DNA from: a virus
Direction: 5' to 3' (one strand)
IMG/VR virus record: IMGVR_UViG_3300010883_000343
Coordinates: 1 to 27,154 of that record
Length of the DNA stretch: 27,154 bases
The notes below the pieces were generated by a model. The model searched no databases, had not been told where the DNA came from, and saw nothing but the letters and a program-made list of their open reading frames with translations. Below are positions 15,245 to 22,433 of the stretch, in pieces. A program made the translations under genes and the position numbers. The number at the start of each line of letters is the position of its first letter. Position 1 is the first letter of the stretch.

Positions 15245-15922
15245 ATGTGCGCAATTTTTGGTGGTGTAAAACCAAGTATTTTTGAAATATTGTATGAAGC
15301 TAATAAGCAAAGAGGTACCTTTGCTTCTAGTGTTGTTGGGTTAACAGAAAATGATCAGCATGTTTTTAAAAAGAGCGGTGGTATTGACTTTGATAAGTTT
15401 AATTATATTGATGATACGTTGTATTACTTAGGACATGTTCAAGCGCCGACATCTGCAAAGAGGACTTGGTTGTATGGTACATCACATCCGTTTGAATCTT
15501 TATCATGGTTGGTTAGTCATAACGGAGTGTTAACCAACCATGACAAGCTTAAAAGAAGGTATTGTAGTTTTCTAGAAAACCCTGTTGATACAGCTGTAAT
15601 AGTTCACCTATTAGAATACTTTACCCAACTTGCTATCGCTAAGGAGAAAAAAATAAAACCTGTTAAAATAATAAAAAATACATTAAAGCTTTTAGAAGGT
15701 ACTTACGCATTAAGTATTTTAGATTGTAATTCCAACGATGTATACTTAGCTAGAAGTGGATCTATATTACATTATTCTAAAGCCGGTGGTTATTATTCAT
15801 CCATGCCAGGTTCAAACTTAAACCCAGTACCTGAAGGTACTATTTTAAAATTAAATAAAAAAACTAAAAAGTGGAATAAAGCTGGTACTTTTGATTTTGT
15901 ATCCCCATTTTCATTCATATGA
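15245..15922 (+). CDS. Stand-alone class II glutamine amidotransferase
   Basis: A 225-residue Ntn-type glutaminase domain. Cys2 in MCAIFGG would be the N-terminal nucleophile after Met removal. QRGTFASS (22-29), GHVQAPTSAKRT (63-74) and SHNGVLTNHD (91-100, with oxyanion Asn-Gly) match the family, as does VDTAVIVHLLEYF. The domain releases ammonia from glutamine for a partner synthetase, but no synthetase is fused here. A QueC-like enzyme 1.7 kb upstream is a plausible partner by analogy with Gat-QueC fusions, which make 7-formamidino-7-deazaguanine. Other partners are possible. Its stop overlaps the next gene's start (ATGA). Confidence 0.82.
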   Translation: MCAIFGGVKPSIFEILYEANKQRGTFASSVVGLTENDQHVFKKSGGIDFDKFNYIDDTLYYLGHVQAPTSAKRTWLYGTSHPFESLSWLVSHNGVLTNHDKLKRRYCSFLENPVDTAVIVHLLEYFTQLAIAKEKKIKPVKIIKNTLKLLEGTYALSILDCNSNDVYLARSGSILHYSKAGGYYSSMPGSNLNPVPEGTILKLNKKTKKWNKAGTFDFVSPFSFI

Positions 15923-16572
15923 TAAAAACAATGATATTTTCTGCGTCTGCAGGTAAAGAAGCTGACACAACACTGTTTAAAACTACTAAAGCTGAGCAGA
16001 TTGTTATTAAAGAAAATAATAAACAATCTCTTCATAAGGTATATAATAAGGCTATTGATTTTGCACTGCAGGAAGACGTAGAACGTTTAGTATTAGTTCA
16101 TGATGATGTAATATTAGAAAGTTATTCAGAACATAAATTAGATAAATTGTTTAAGAAATTTGATGTAGTAGGCTGTGCTGGTACAACTGAAGTAAATTTA
16201 AAGCTACCCGCGCTATGGCACTTAATGGGCGGTGGGTTTGGTTCTGGAAATTTACATGGGGCAGTAGCGCATGGTGATGAAAACCACAAACATATGACAG
16301 CTTTTGGTGAATACCCAAAGCGTGTTGTTCTACTTGATGGTGTTTTTCTAGCTATACATAAACGCGTGTTTAAAAAAATACGCTTTGATGAAACATGCCC
16401 ATCTAAATGGCATTTTTACGATTTAGATTATTCTATGCAATGTCATAAAGCAGGATTTAAATTAGGTGTCGGTGATATTTTAATTACACATAATTCACCT
16501 GGTCTTACGTCATTTACAGATGAATTTAATAAAGGCCAAGAGTGGTTTTTAGACAAGTGGAAAACCAAATAA
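15919..16572 (+). CDS. GT-A-type glycosyltransferase (family 2-like)
   Basis: A 217-residue protein. VLVHDDVIL (58-66) looks like the nucleotide-sugar strand and acidic metal motif of GT-A enzymes. LLDGVFLAIHKRVF (138-151) and WHFYDLDYSMQCHKAGFKLGV (164-184; here the acceptor-side Asp residues at 168 and 170) follow the usual GT2 order. HNSPG near the C-terminus may bind metal. The acceptor is unknown. It overlaps the amidotransferase gene (ATGA) and so is likely cotranslated with it. It is only about half the length of the GT-B enzyme at 6526 and is not a paralogue. Confidence 0.7.
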   Translation: MIKTMIFSASAGKEADTTLFKTTKAEQIVIKENNKQSLHKVYNKAIDFALQEDVERLVLVHDDVILESYSEHKLDKLFKKFDVVGCAGTTEVNLKLPALWHLMGGGFGSGNLHGAVAHGDENHKHMTAFGEYPKRVVLLDGVFLAIHKRVFKKIRFDETCPSKWHFYDLDYSMQCHKAGFKLGVGDILITHNSPGLTSFTDEFNKGQEWFLDKWKTK

Positions 16573-16590
16573 ATTATTATACCATTAGTT

Positions 16591-17895
16591 GTGAGTAAGT
16601 TAGATTTAGATTATTTTGAAAATGTTCTAATTTATAAATCGTTAACCGATGGAACATATCTTGCATCAGTAGCGGACTTTGTAAAGCCAGAATATTTTCA
16701 AAATAAAGCGATAGCAAGTATTTTTGCTATTGTTCGAGACTTTGTAGATAGGCGAAATAAACTACCAACTGTTACAGAAATTAAATCACATTTAGTTTCC
16801 GATGAGCAAAAGGAATCGTTCAAGCAACTAGTACATTCCTTTAATGATATAGATAAAAATTTAGATAAAGAAGAGCTGTATGATAATACAGAGCAATTCT
16901 TAAAAGAGAAAGCTGTTTATCATACTATGCTAAATGTAGCATCAGATGTATCCACCGGTGAAGTAGATACATCTGAAATTTTAGATAAGTTTGAAAAATC
17001 TTGTAATATAAATTTAGTTACAGACCTTGGTTTAAATTTATATGATAATGTTCAGCTTTTAATTGATGATATAAATTCAGTAGAGAGACATATACCGTCA
17101 AATTGGGAATGGTTGGATAATTGTTTGGGAGGTGGGTTTTTAGAAGCAGGGAAATCATTGTATGTGTTCGCCGGAGAAACAAATATTGGTAAATCTATAT
17201 TCTTAGGTAATATTGCACACAATATAGCTAAACAAGGTAAAAATGTGCTTTTAGTCACGTTGGAAATGTCTGAACTCTTATACGCCCGTCGAATATGTAC
17301 AAATGTTACTAAGATACCGATGAAAGAGCTGAAACAAAACTCTTCAACTATTAGAGATGTAGTAAAAGATGAGAAGGGTAAGATTTTTATTAAAGAATTT
17401 CCACCCGCTACCATTACACCTAATCAGTTAAAGGCATTTATTAATAAATTTCAAGACAATGGTATTAAACTTGATGCTATAGTGTTAGATTATTTGAATC
17501 TTATGCATTGTACTACGGGTAATAATTCATATGAAAGAATAAAACATGCAACTGAGCAGGTTCGCGCTATGAGTTATTCATTTAATTGTCCAATTATATC
17601 TGCTACCCAGTTAAATAGATCTGGGTTTGACCAAGATAATCCGGAATTGGCAACCATTTCGGAATCTATTGGATTAGCGGCTACAGCTGATGTCATCGTG
17701 TCCATTTATCAAAATGAAGAAGATAGAGAGCTAAACATTATAAGATTGGGGATGATGAAGAATAGATATGGACCGCGGGGTAGTACCCAAGCAATGCGTA
17801 TTGATTACTCCACTCTTACTATAGATCAAGCAGATGACATGGAATTTGAAGATGATGATAACACTCTTAATACTTTAGCCGGTCTTGCAACATAA
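16591..17895 (+). CDS. 41: Replicative DNA helicase gp41 (DnaB family)
   Basis: The 434 residues compare with 475 in T4. An N-terminal helical domain (1-140) is followed by the RecA-type core: Walker A GETNIGKS (195-202), LEMSELLYARR (224-234), Walker B with VLDYLNLM (298-305), sensor Gln in SATQLNRSG (337-345), and KNRYG (390-394). The C-terminus is acidic. It unwinds the lagging-strand template and works with primase gp61 and loader gp59, both probably encoded downstream. The start is GTG at 16591; a possible -10 (TATACC) lies seven bases upstream, but no matching -35 is seen. Confidence 0.94.
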   Translation: MSKLDLDYFENVLIYKSLTDGTYLASVADFVKPEYFQNKAIASIFAIVRDFVDRRNKLPTVTEIKSHLVSDEQKESFKQLVHSFNDIDKNLDKEELYDNTEQFLKEKAVYHTMLNVASDVSTGEVDTSEILDKFEKSCNINLVTDLGLNLYDNVQLLIDDINSVERHIPSNWEWLDNCLGGGFLEAGKSLYVFAGETNIGKSIFLGNIAHNIAKQGKNVLLVTLEMSELLYARRICTNVTKIPMKELKQNSSTIRDVVKDEKGKIFIKEFPPATITPNQLKAFINKFQDNGIKLDAIVLDYLNLMHCTTGNNSYERIKHATEQVRAMSYSFNCPIISATQLNRSGFDQDNPELATISESIGLAATADVIVSIYQNEEDRELNIIRLGMMKNRYGPRGSTQAMRIDYSTLTIDQADDMEFEDDDNTLNTLAGLAT

Positions 17896-17930
17896 AATGT
17901 TCCTTATAAATATTAGAAGTGAACATTTTA
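17893..17930. repeat. Inverted repeat enclosing a late promoter and start codon
   Basis: The arms TAAAATGTTC (17893-17902) and GAACATTTTA (17921-17930) are perfect 10-base complements around an 18-base centre. The centre holds the late box TATAAATA (17905-17912) and the first bases of the GTG start at 17919. It could be an operator or an RNA hairpin; there is no T-run typical of a terminator. Confidence 0.6.
17905..17912 (+). promoter_or_regulatory. Late promoter box TATAAATA for the DHH gene
   Basis: Perfect late box, six bases before the GTG start at 17919. It sits in the centre of the inverted repeat 17893-17930. Confidence 0.65.
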
Positions 17931-18794
17931 ATATGGACCGATAATGATTTAGATGGGGCTGCTTCAGCTCTACTAATAAAAAAGCTTTACGGTACAAAAG
18001 CCACAAAACTTACAATACATGAAGTTACTGAACTCACACTAGCTGGTAAATTTAAAGCAGCTAAAGATACCCTCGGCCATTATGACGCTATATATATCTT
18101 AGATTTAGACTTAAAGGAAGAGGATATACAGATGGTGGATATAGATAAAGTGGTAGTTATAGATCACCACAAACAACATGTTGAAAACGCTCATCTATAC
18201 TATAATGCAAAAGTTATAATTGAAGTGGAGACATCTTGTGTAAGATTAATAAAAAGACGGTTTGCAAAGCATCTAAAATTAACAAGTAAACATGAAGACC
18301 TTTTCGTATTAGTAGATGATTATGATTGTTATAATCTACAATTTAAAGATAGTTTAAAGCTTAATGCTGTTTTTTGGACATTAAACGCTCCAAGAGTAGA
18401 AAATTTTATAAAAGCATTCGAAGAAGGTTATAGACAATTTACTATACATGAAAAAAATGCCATAAGATTGTATTTAAAGAAATTTAAAGCGCAAATAGAG
18501 TCTGCGGAAACTTATAACGGTAATATAAAAGGTAATAAAATAATCGCAGTGTTTGCTGATTATGCTGTAAATGAAGTAGCGCAGTATTTTATTAAAAAGC
18601 ATAAAGCTGATATAGGTATAGTAATCAACCTTAAAAGTCATACTGTATCTTTTAGAAGATCTAAAAAAAGTAAAGCAGATGTAAGTGTTCTAGCAAGAAC
18701 TTTATGCGAAGGTGGCGGATCTGCAGCTGCAGCCGGCGGTAGACTTACCGATCGATTTGCAGATTTAACCAAAAAATTTAACCCATGCAAATAA
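17919..18794 (+). CDS. DHH-family phosphoesterase
   Basis: A 291-residue protein with DHH-family motifs in order: TDNDLDG (7-13), LDLD (61-64), DHH (82-84) and DDYD (133-136). The C-terminal DHHA1 domain carries VSFRRS (243-248) and GGGSAAAAGG (265-274). The family includes RecJ, nanoRNases and pAp or cyclic-dinucleotide phosphodiesterases. The usual GGGH of DHHA1 reads GGGS, so substrate contact may differ. At this length it is closer to NrnA-type enzymes than to RecJ. Breakdown of short oligonucleotides or a signalling nucleotide is possible. The GTG start follows a late box by six bases. The next gene overlaps it by 10 bases. Confidence 0.85.
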   Translation: MNILIWTDNDLDGAASALLIKKLYGTKATKLTIHEVTELTLAGKFKAAKDTLGHYDAIYILDLDLKEEDIQMVDIDKVVVIDHHKQHVENAHLYYNAKVIIEVETSCVRLIKRRFAKHLKLTSKHEDLFVLVDDYDCYNLQFKDSLKLNAVFWTLNAPRVENFIKAFEEGYRQFTIHEKNAIRLYLKKFKAQIESAETYNGNIKGNKIIAVFADYAVNEVAQYFIKKHKADIGIVINLKSHTVSFRRSKKSKADVSVLARTLCEGGGSAAAAGGRLTDRFADLTKKFNPCK

Positions 18795-19081
18795 ACAACA
18801 TTTCACCTGCTCCATCAAGTATGTTAATCCGTGAAGAAACGGAGCACCTGTTACTCTGCTTTTGTACGTTTTGCTCACTTCTTAAAGGTAAAAAACTCTC
18901 CCTTCAAAATATTTTTATATTAGTTCTTCAGGAAAAAAAATTAAGAAGAATTTTAAAAGACCTTTTAACGATTGAAACTAACTATGATGTAGTTAAACTA
19001 TTTATAGATTTTGAGCCTTCAATAACTAAGTCAAAATATGTTACAAAGTTCCTGAATGCCAATTCTAATATTAGGTTATGA
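18785..19081 (+). CDS. Hypothetical protein in the position of T4 gp33
   Basis: A 98-residue protein not recognised by sequence. It is mostly helical-looking, with a Cys-rich hydrophobic patch LLLCFCTFCSLL (27-38) and a basic end. It lies directly before gp59 and gp32, where T4 encodes gp33, the late transcription co-activator. However, it lacks the LDFLL-type clamp-binding tail of T4 gp33, so I do not assign that function. It overlaps the DHH gene by 10 bases and the gp59 gene by four (ATGA), so it is probably translated as part of an operon. Confidence 0.6.
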   Translation: MQINNISPAPSSMLIREETEHLLLCFCTFCSLLKGKKLSLQNIFILVLQEKKLRRILKDLLTIETNYDVVKLFIDFEPSITKSKYVTKFLNANSNIRL

Positions 19082-19737
19082 TTACAGAAAAGGAGAAGTC
19101 AATTTACAACAGTTATCTGTATGCTTCTCGTAAGGTTAAAAATAAGCCAGTCAGACTCCGACAAAATTTTGATAACATAAACGACATTGATACTGTCGCT
19201 CTAAAAAAGCTTAATTTACTTTTATCAAAATATAACCATATCAACTATAGTGACTTTTTTATTGCACCGTATAAGATCTATGGATCCGATAATTACTTTG
19301 ACCTACCCTTTTTTAATACGAGGAAAGCAATAAAATGTTATTCTTTATTTTGTAGAGACAAACAGGTTCAAGATCCTGATGGTGAAGAAAATATTAATAC
19401 ACTAAAGGAGTGTTTAAAGTTTATTTTTGATTTCTGCTGTGACAACCAAATAACGTTAGCACAATATAAAGTGTATATTGGTGATAACCCCCTAGGAGCA
19501 CTCCCATACCCCTTCATACATTTAAAGGACCATAAAATTAATTTTTATATGCTACATGCTCTAAACATGGATACTAATGTTAAAAATACCCCCGGTACGT
19601 TGGGGTTTGTTATTAAAGATTTTTATAATTTATACGCCAAAACACGTATAAAGTTTATAAGTTCCAAATACCTTAAGAACAAATCTACTAAGGGTCTAAA
19701 AATAATTGAGCAAAAGCTCTTGAAGTTTAGTTCTTAG
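19078..19737 (+). CDS. 59: Helicase loader gp59 (probable)
   Basis: The 219 residues compare with 217 in T4 gp59. The sequence is basic and aromatic-rich, consistent with this all-helical loader: NYSDFFIAPYKIYG (56-69) and LPFFNTRKAIKCYSLF (75-90). The assignment rests on length, composition, similarity I recall to cyanophage gp59 proteins, and position directly before gp32 as in T4. gp59 places gp41 helicase on gp32-coated DNA. Its last codons overlap the -35 box and spacer of the gp32 promoter. Sequence divergence from T4 is large, so confidence is moderate. Confidence 0.72.
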   Translation: MITEKEKSIYNSYLYASRKVKNKPVRLRQNFDNINDIDTVALKKLNLLLSKYNHINYSDFFIAPYKIYGSDNYFDLPFFNTRKAIKCYSLFCRDKQVQDPDGEENINTLKECLKFIFDFCCDNQITLAQYKVYIGDNPLGALPYPFIHLKDHKINFYMLHALNMDTNVKNTPGTLGFVIKDFYNLYAKTRIKFISSKYLKNKSTKGLKIIEQKLLKFSS

Positions 19738-19747
19738 TTCTTATAAT
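19720..19747 (+). promoter_or_regulatory. Sigma70-type promoter of gene 32
   Basis: TTGAAG (19720-19725), a 16-base spacer and TATAAT (19742-19747), then six bases to the ATG at 19754. The -35 box is inside the gp59 gene. Confidence 0.78.
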
Positions 19748-19753
19748 AATTAC

Positions 19754-20611
19754 ATGAGTACGTTTAATTCTTCCATGTTTCAATCAATTAAAGATGCACT
19801 TGCATCTGCAGACAATAATAGTCAGGCTACATTCAACGAAATTATGCCAACAAAGCCAGGTAATACTTACACCGTAAGATTGCTTCCATTTGCAAAAGAC
19901 CCGGCGAAAACATTTTTCCATTATTATAACCATGGTTGGGTATCTTATGCAACCGGTCAGTATGTTCAAACGCTAAGCCCTCAGACATTCGGTGAACGTG
20001 ATCCAATTGCTGAGGAAAGGTTCCGTGTATTACGAACAGGTAGCGAGGAAGAGAAAGAAAGAATGGGAGCTATTCGTAGACTTGAAAAGTGGTTAGTAAA
20101 TATTTACGTTGTAGATGATCCCTCTAATTCAGATAATAACGGCAAGGTAAAACTTCTTCGTTATGGTAAGCAGCTTCAAAAAATTATTACTGAAGCTATT
20201 GAAGGTGAAGATGCAGAAGAGTTTGGTCCTCGTATTTTCGATCTCGGACCTGATGGCGTTAACTTTAAGATTAAAGTAGAACAACAAGGTGATTATCCGA
20301 CATATGTTTCTTCTAGATTTACAACCGCTGGTAAGATTGATTTGTCAGAGGATCAACAAAAAGAAGTTTATGACAATGTATTTGATTTAACCGAGGTATT
20401 TACTCTTAAATCATTTGATGAACTCAAGCAAATGTTAAATGAGCATTATTACTGCAAATCCGATGAACCGGAACCAGCTCCAGTAGTTACACCGGAGAGT
20501 GGTTCGGATGTTTATCCAGGTGAAGTTCAACCTGAGCCTAGTTTAGTGACAGCAGCAGCGACCACAGATACAGTAGAAGAGGATATTGACGAACTTCTTA
20601 AAGATCTTTAA
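19754..20611 (+). CDS. 32: Single-stranded DNA-binding protein gp32
   Basis: The 285 residues compare with 301 in T4. The OB-fold core is recognisable through WLVNIYVVDDPSNSDNNGKV, in two parts around 113-132 (T4 WANILVVKDPAAPENEGKV), YGKQLQKII and NFKIKVEQQGDYPTY. The acidic C-terminus VEEDIDELLKDL matches T4's partner-binding tail. The T4 zinc site (His64, Cys77, Cys87, Cys90) is absent: the corresponding HGWVSYATGQYVQTLSPQ stretch has no Cys, and the whole protein has one. gp32 coats single strands and organises UvsX, UvsY, gp59 and polymerase. It is expressed from its own early-type promoter, and the next gene begins two bases after its stop. Confidence 0.93.
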   Translation: MSTFNSSMFQSIKDALASADNNSQATFNEIMPTKPGNTYTVRLLPFAKDPAKTFFHYYNHGWVSYATGQYVQTLSPQTFGERDPIAEERFRVLRTGSEEEKERMGAIRRLEKWLVNIYVVDDPSNSDNNGKVKLLRYGKQLQKIITEAIEGEDAEEFGPRIFDLGPDGVNFKIKVEQQGDYPTYVSSRFTTAGKIDLSEDQQKEVYDNVFDLTEVFTLKSFDELKQMLNEHYYCKSDEPEPAPVVTPESGSDVYPGEVQPEPSLVTAAATTDTVEEDIDELLKDL

Positions 20612-20613
20612 AA

Positions 20614-21084
20614 ATGACTCCAACTGAAAAAAAACAACTACTGCAGTTTATGGGTCAAACGTATGGTCAAGTGCATCAACAAGATCAAATGATAGTAGGC
20701 CAAGCTGGTAACTTAAAACCCGGTTCACACGATGTTAAACAATCTTTTGAAGACGCTGCGAGACTCCCGGTTCAGGAGCAGTACTCTAAACCTAATGTTC
20801 CTGGACCACCCCCCATGGGAGCACCCCCCGCACCTGTTCAGGCACCGCCAGTTGGAATTTCAACGGTAACGCCTGCGCAGGCTGCTGAGCAACTAGCACT
20901 ACCGGAACTACCACATGTAGCACCCGAACCAGTACCACAATCGAATCAACTTGAATTAGATTTATCCGAGCTTTCAAAACTTGATAAAATTATTAAAGTC
21001 TTAAAAGACCAAAATTTGCTATTAAAACAAATTAGTTTAAAATTAGATAATGGAAAAAAAGCTTCTAATAAAAAATCCGGATGA
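20614..21084 (+). CDS. Proline-rich protein with C-terminal coiled coil
   Basis: A 156-residue protein. The first part (1-50) is polar and Gln-rich. Residues about 60-105 are strongly Pro/Ala-rich (PGPPPMGAPPAPVQAPP) and likely disordered. Residues about 112-148 form a leucine-rich helix, ELDLSELSKLDKI continuing to LLLKQISLKL, which suggests oligomerisation or binding to a partner. Function unknown. Its location between gp32 and the clamp-like gene suggests a replication accessory. It overlaps the next gene by 35 bases. Confidence 0.65.
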   Translation: MTPTEKKQLLQFMGQTYGQVHQQDQMIVGQAGNLKPGSHDVKQSFEDAARLPVQEQYSKPNVPGPPPMGAPPAPVQAPPVGISTVTPAQAAEQLALPELPHVAPEPVPQSNQLELDLSELSKLDKIIKVLKDQNLLLKQISLKLDNGKKASNKKSG

Positions 21085-21769
21085 ATTTCTAAAATTTTTA
21101 GATTGTAATTCTAAAATAAGTGATAGTTCAATCTTAGAGGTAACATCAGATAAAATATCTAGCCTCGCGTCAAGTGCTGATAATACTCTAATATTGCAAT
21201 CAGAATATACAGCTGATACCGGGTTTAATGATACTTTAAATATTCCAGATTTAAAAAAATTATATAGAGTAATAGACACAATACAATCTGAAGATATTAC
21301 ACTGCAGGTAAACTCTAATAACATAGAATATAATGGATCCGGAATTAAGTTTAAATATCATCTATTTGATGAAGGGTTTTTATCTAAACCAAGTTTAAAC
21401 TTAGATAAAATAAACTCATTTAAATTTGATATTACATTTACTATTAGTAAAGACATTATTCAGCAAGTCTTTAAGGGTAGCACTTTTGCTTCCGAAACTA
21501 ATAAACTATATTTTTATACAGATAATGGGAATATTATGGCAGAGCTGACTGATAGAGCTAGACATAATACTGATAAATTTAGTATCAGTCTAGGTAAAGC
21601 AGACTTTAATCTTAACCCAATCCCGGTAAATTTTGATAATATTAGGTTGTTATCTATTATTAATAATGATATAACTGTTAACATTAATACTGAGTATGGG
21701 GTAATAATATTTGATATTGAGCAAAGTAACATTAAATTAAAGTATATAATCTCAGCTTTGACCCAATGA
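21050..21769 (+). CDS. 45: Sliding clamp gp45 (probable)
   Basis: The 239 residues compare with 228 in T4 gp45. The pattern fits a two-domain clamp: short alternating strands, LASSADNTLILQSEYTA (55-71), LNIPDLKKLYRVID (80-93), FKGSTFASETNKLYFYTD and GNIMAELTDRARHN in the second half, and a C-terminal strand IKLKYIISALTQ. I recall similar sequences annotated as clamps in pelagiphages; similarity to T4 gp45 itself is faint. The clamp would tether gp43 and, in T4, activates late transcription. The loader genes 44 and 62 are not in the window. It overlaps both neighbours. Confidence 0.65.
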   Translation: MEKKLLIKNPDEFLKFLDCNSKISDSSILEVTSDKISSLASSADNTLILQSEYTADTGFNDTLNIPDLKKLYRVIDTIQSEDITLQVNSNNIEYNGSGIKFKYHLFDEGFLSKPSLNLDKINSFKFDITFTISKDIIQQVFKGSTFASETNKLYFYTDNGNIMAELTDRARHNTDKFSISLGKADFNLNPIPVNFDNIRLLSIINNDITVNINTEYGVIIFDIEQSNIKLKYIISALTQ

Positions 21770-22101
21770 CAATCGATCACCGTAAAAATAAATTAAGGAC
21801 ACCAGGATACTTTATTAAAAGATTAAAAGATAATGGGTTCGTCACGTTTAGAATGTTTGATAAGTATAATATGGCAGATCCTAGAAAATGGACTGTTTTA
21901 GTTGACCCGGGAGGCGCTTCTGTATTTATAACATGCTTTGAAAACACACCATTTAAGGATGAATACTTGTTTAACTTTTATGATGGTAATCAAAATTTTG
22001 TAAATAATTTTAGTTTAAAAACATCTTCAATAGAAGTTGTTGTTTCTAGATTGCTAAAAAACAATGTAACACAAAAGGAGGATAGTGTATTTTTAAAATA
22101 A
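21766..22101 (+). CDS. Conserved-looking hypothetical protein
   Basis: A 111-residue protein. It has RTPGYFIKRLKDNGFVTFRMF (11-31, here in outline), DPRKWTVLVDPGGASVFITC (39-58) and NFSLKTSSIEVVVSRLL near the end. The strand-helix pattern looks like a compact mixed alpha/beta domain. I recall related proteins next to clamp genes in marine T4-like phages, all unassigned. It overlaps the clamp-like gene by four bases (ATGA), so it is probably cotranslated with it. Confidence 0.65.
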   Translation: MTIDHRKNKLRTPGYFIKRLKDNGFVTFRMFDKYNMADPRKWTVLVDPGGASVFITCFENTPFKDEYLFNFYDGNQNFVNNFSLKTSSIEVVVSRLLKNNVTQKEDSVFLK

Positions 22102-22104
22102 ATA
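22097..22104 (+). promoter_or_regulatory. Possible late promoter box AATAAATA
   Basis: Seven of eight late-box positions match, five bases before the ATG at 22110. It overlaps the stop of the previous gene. In AT-rich DNA a chance match is possible, but the spacing to the start agrees with the other late boxes. Confidence 0.45.
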
Positions 22105-22109
22105 TTAAT

Positions 22110-22433
22110 ATGCACAATGATCCAGAAGTTCCTAATGAAGAAGAAGAAGAAGAGTTAAGAGAACTTATTGAGCTAGCCCTTAAACAAAATCTTAAAGAAA
22201 AAAAGCAGTTTAAACGCCGAGTCGATTTAACTCAAAGGTTAGCAACAATATTAAGTGAATACTTAGATAGTTATATTCTGTTAGGTTTTGATTTTTCTGG
22301 TCGACATGTCGAAATAAAAGCAGCTAATACTCCTCAAAAAGTTGAAGCGTTAAATTCATTTCTTTTAAAATATTTCGCGGCTGAATCTCAATCGATTAGA
22401 GGTACAAGTCATGGTCAAGACGAAATTCTGTAA
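22110..22433 (+). CDS. Small acidic-to-basic hypothetical protein
   Basis: A 107-residue protein. The N-terminus is extremely acidic (PNEEEEEELRELIELAL), followed by a basic KEKKQFKRR segment. A compact region DSYILLGFDFSGRHVEIK (about 55-72) then NTPQKVEALNSFLLKYF follows. No family recognised. It has a possible late box just upstream and overlaps the next gene by 23 bases. Confidence 0.6.
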   Translation: MHNDPEVPNEEEEEELRELIELALKQNLKEKKQFKRRVDLTQRLATILSEYLDSYILLGFDFSGRHVEIKAANTPQKVEALNSFLLKYFAAESQSIRGTSHGQDEIL

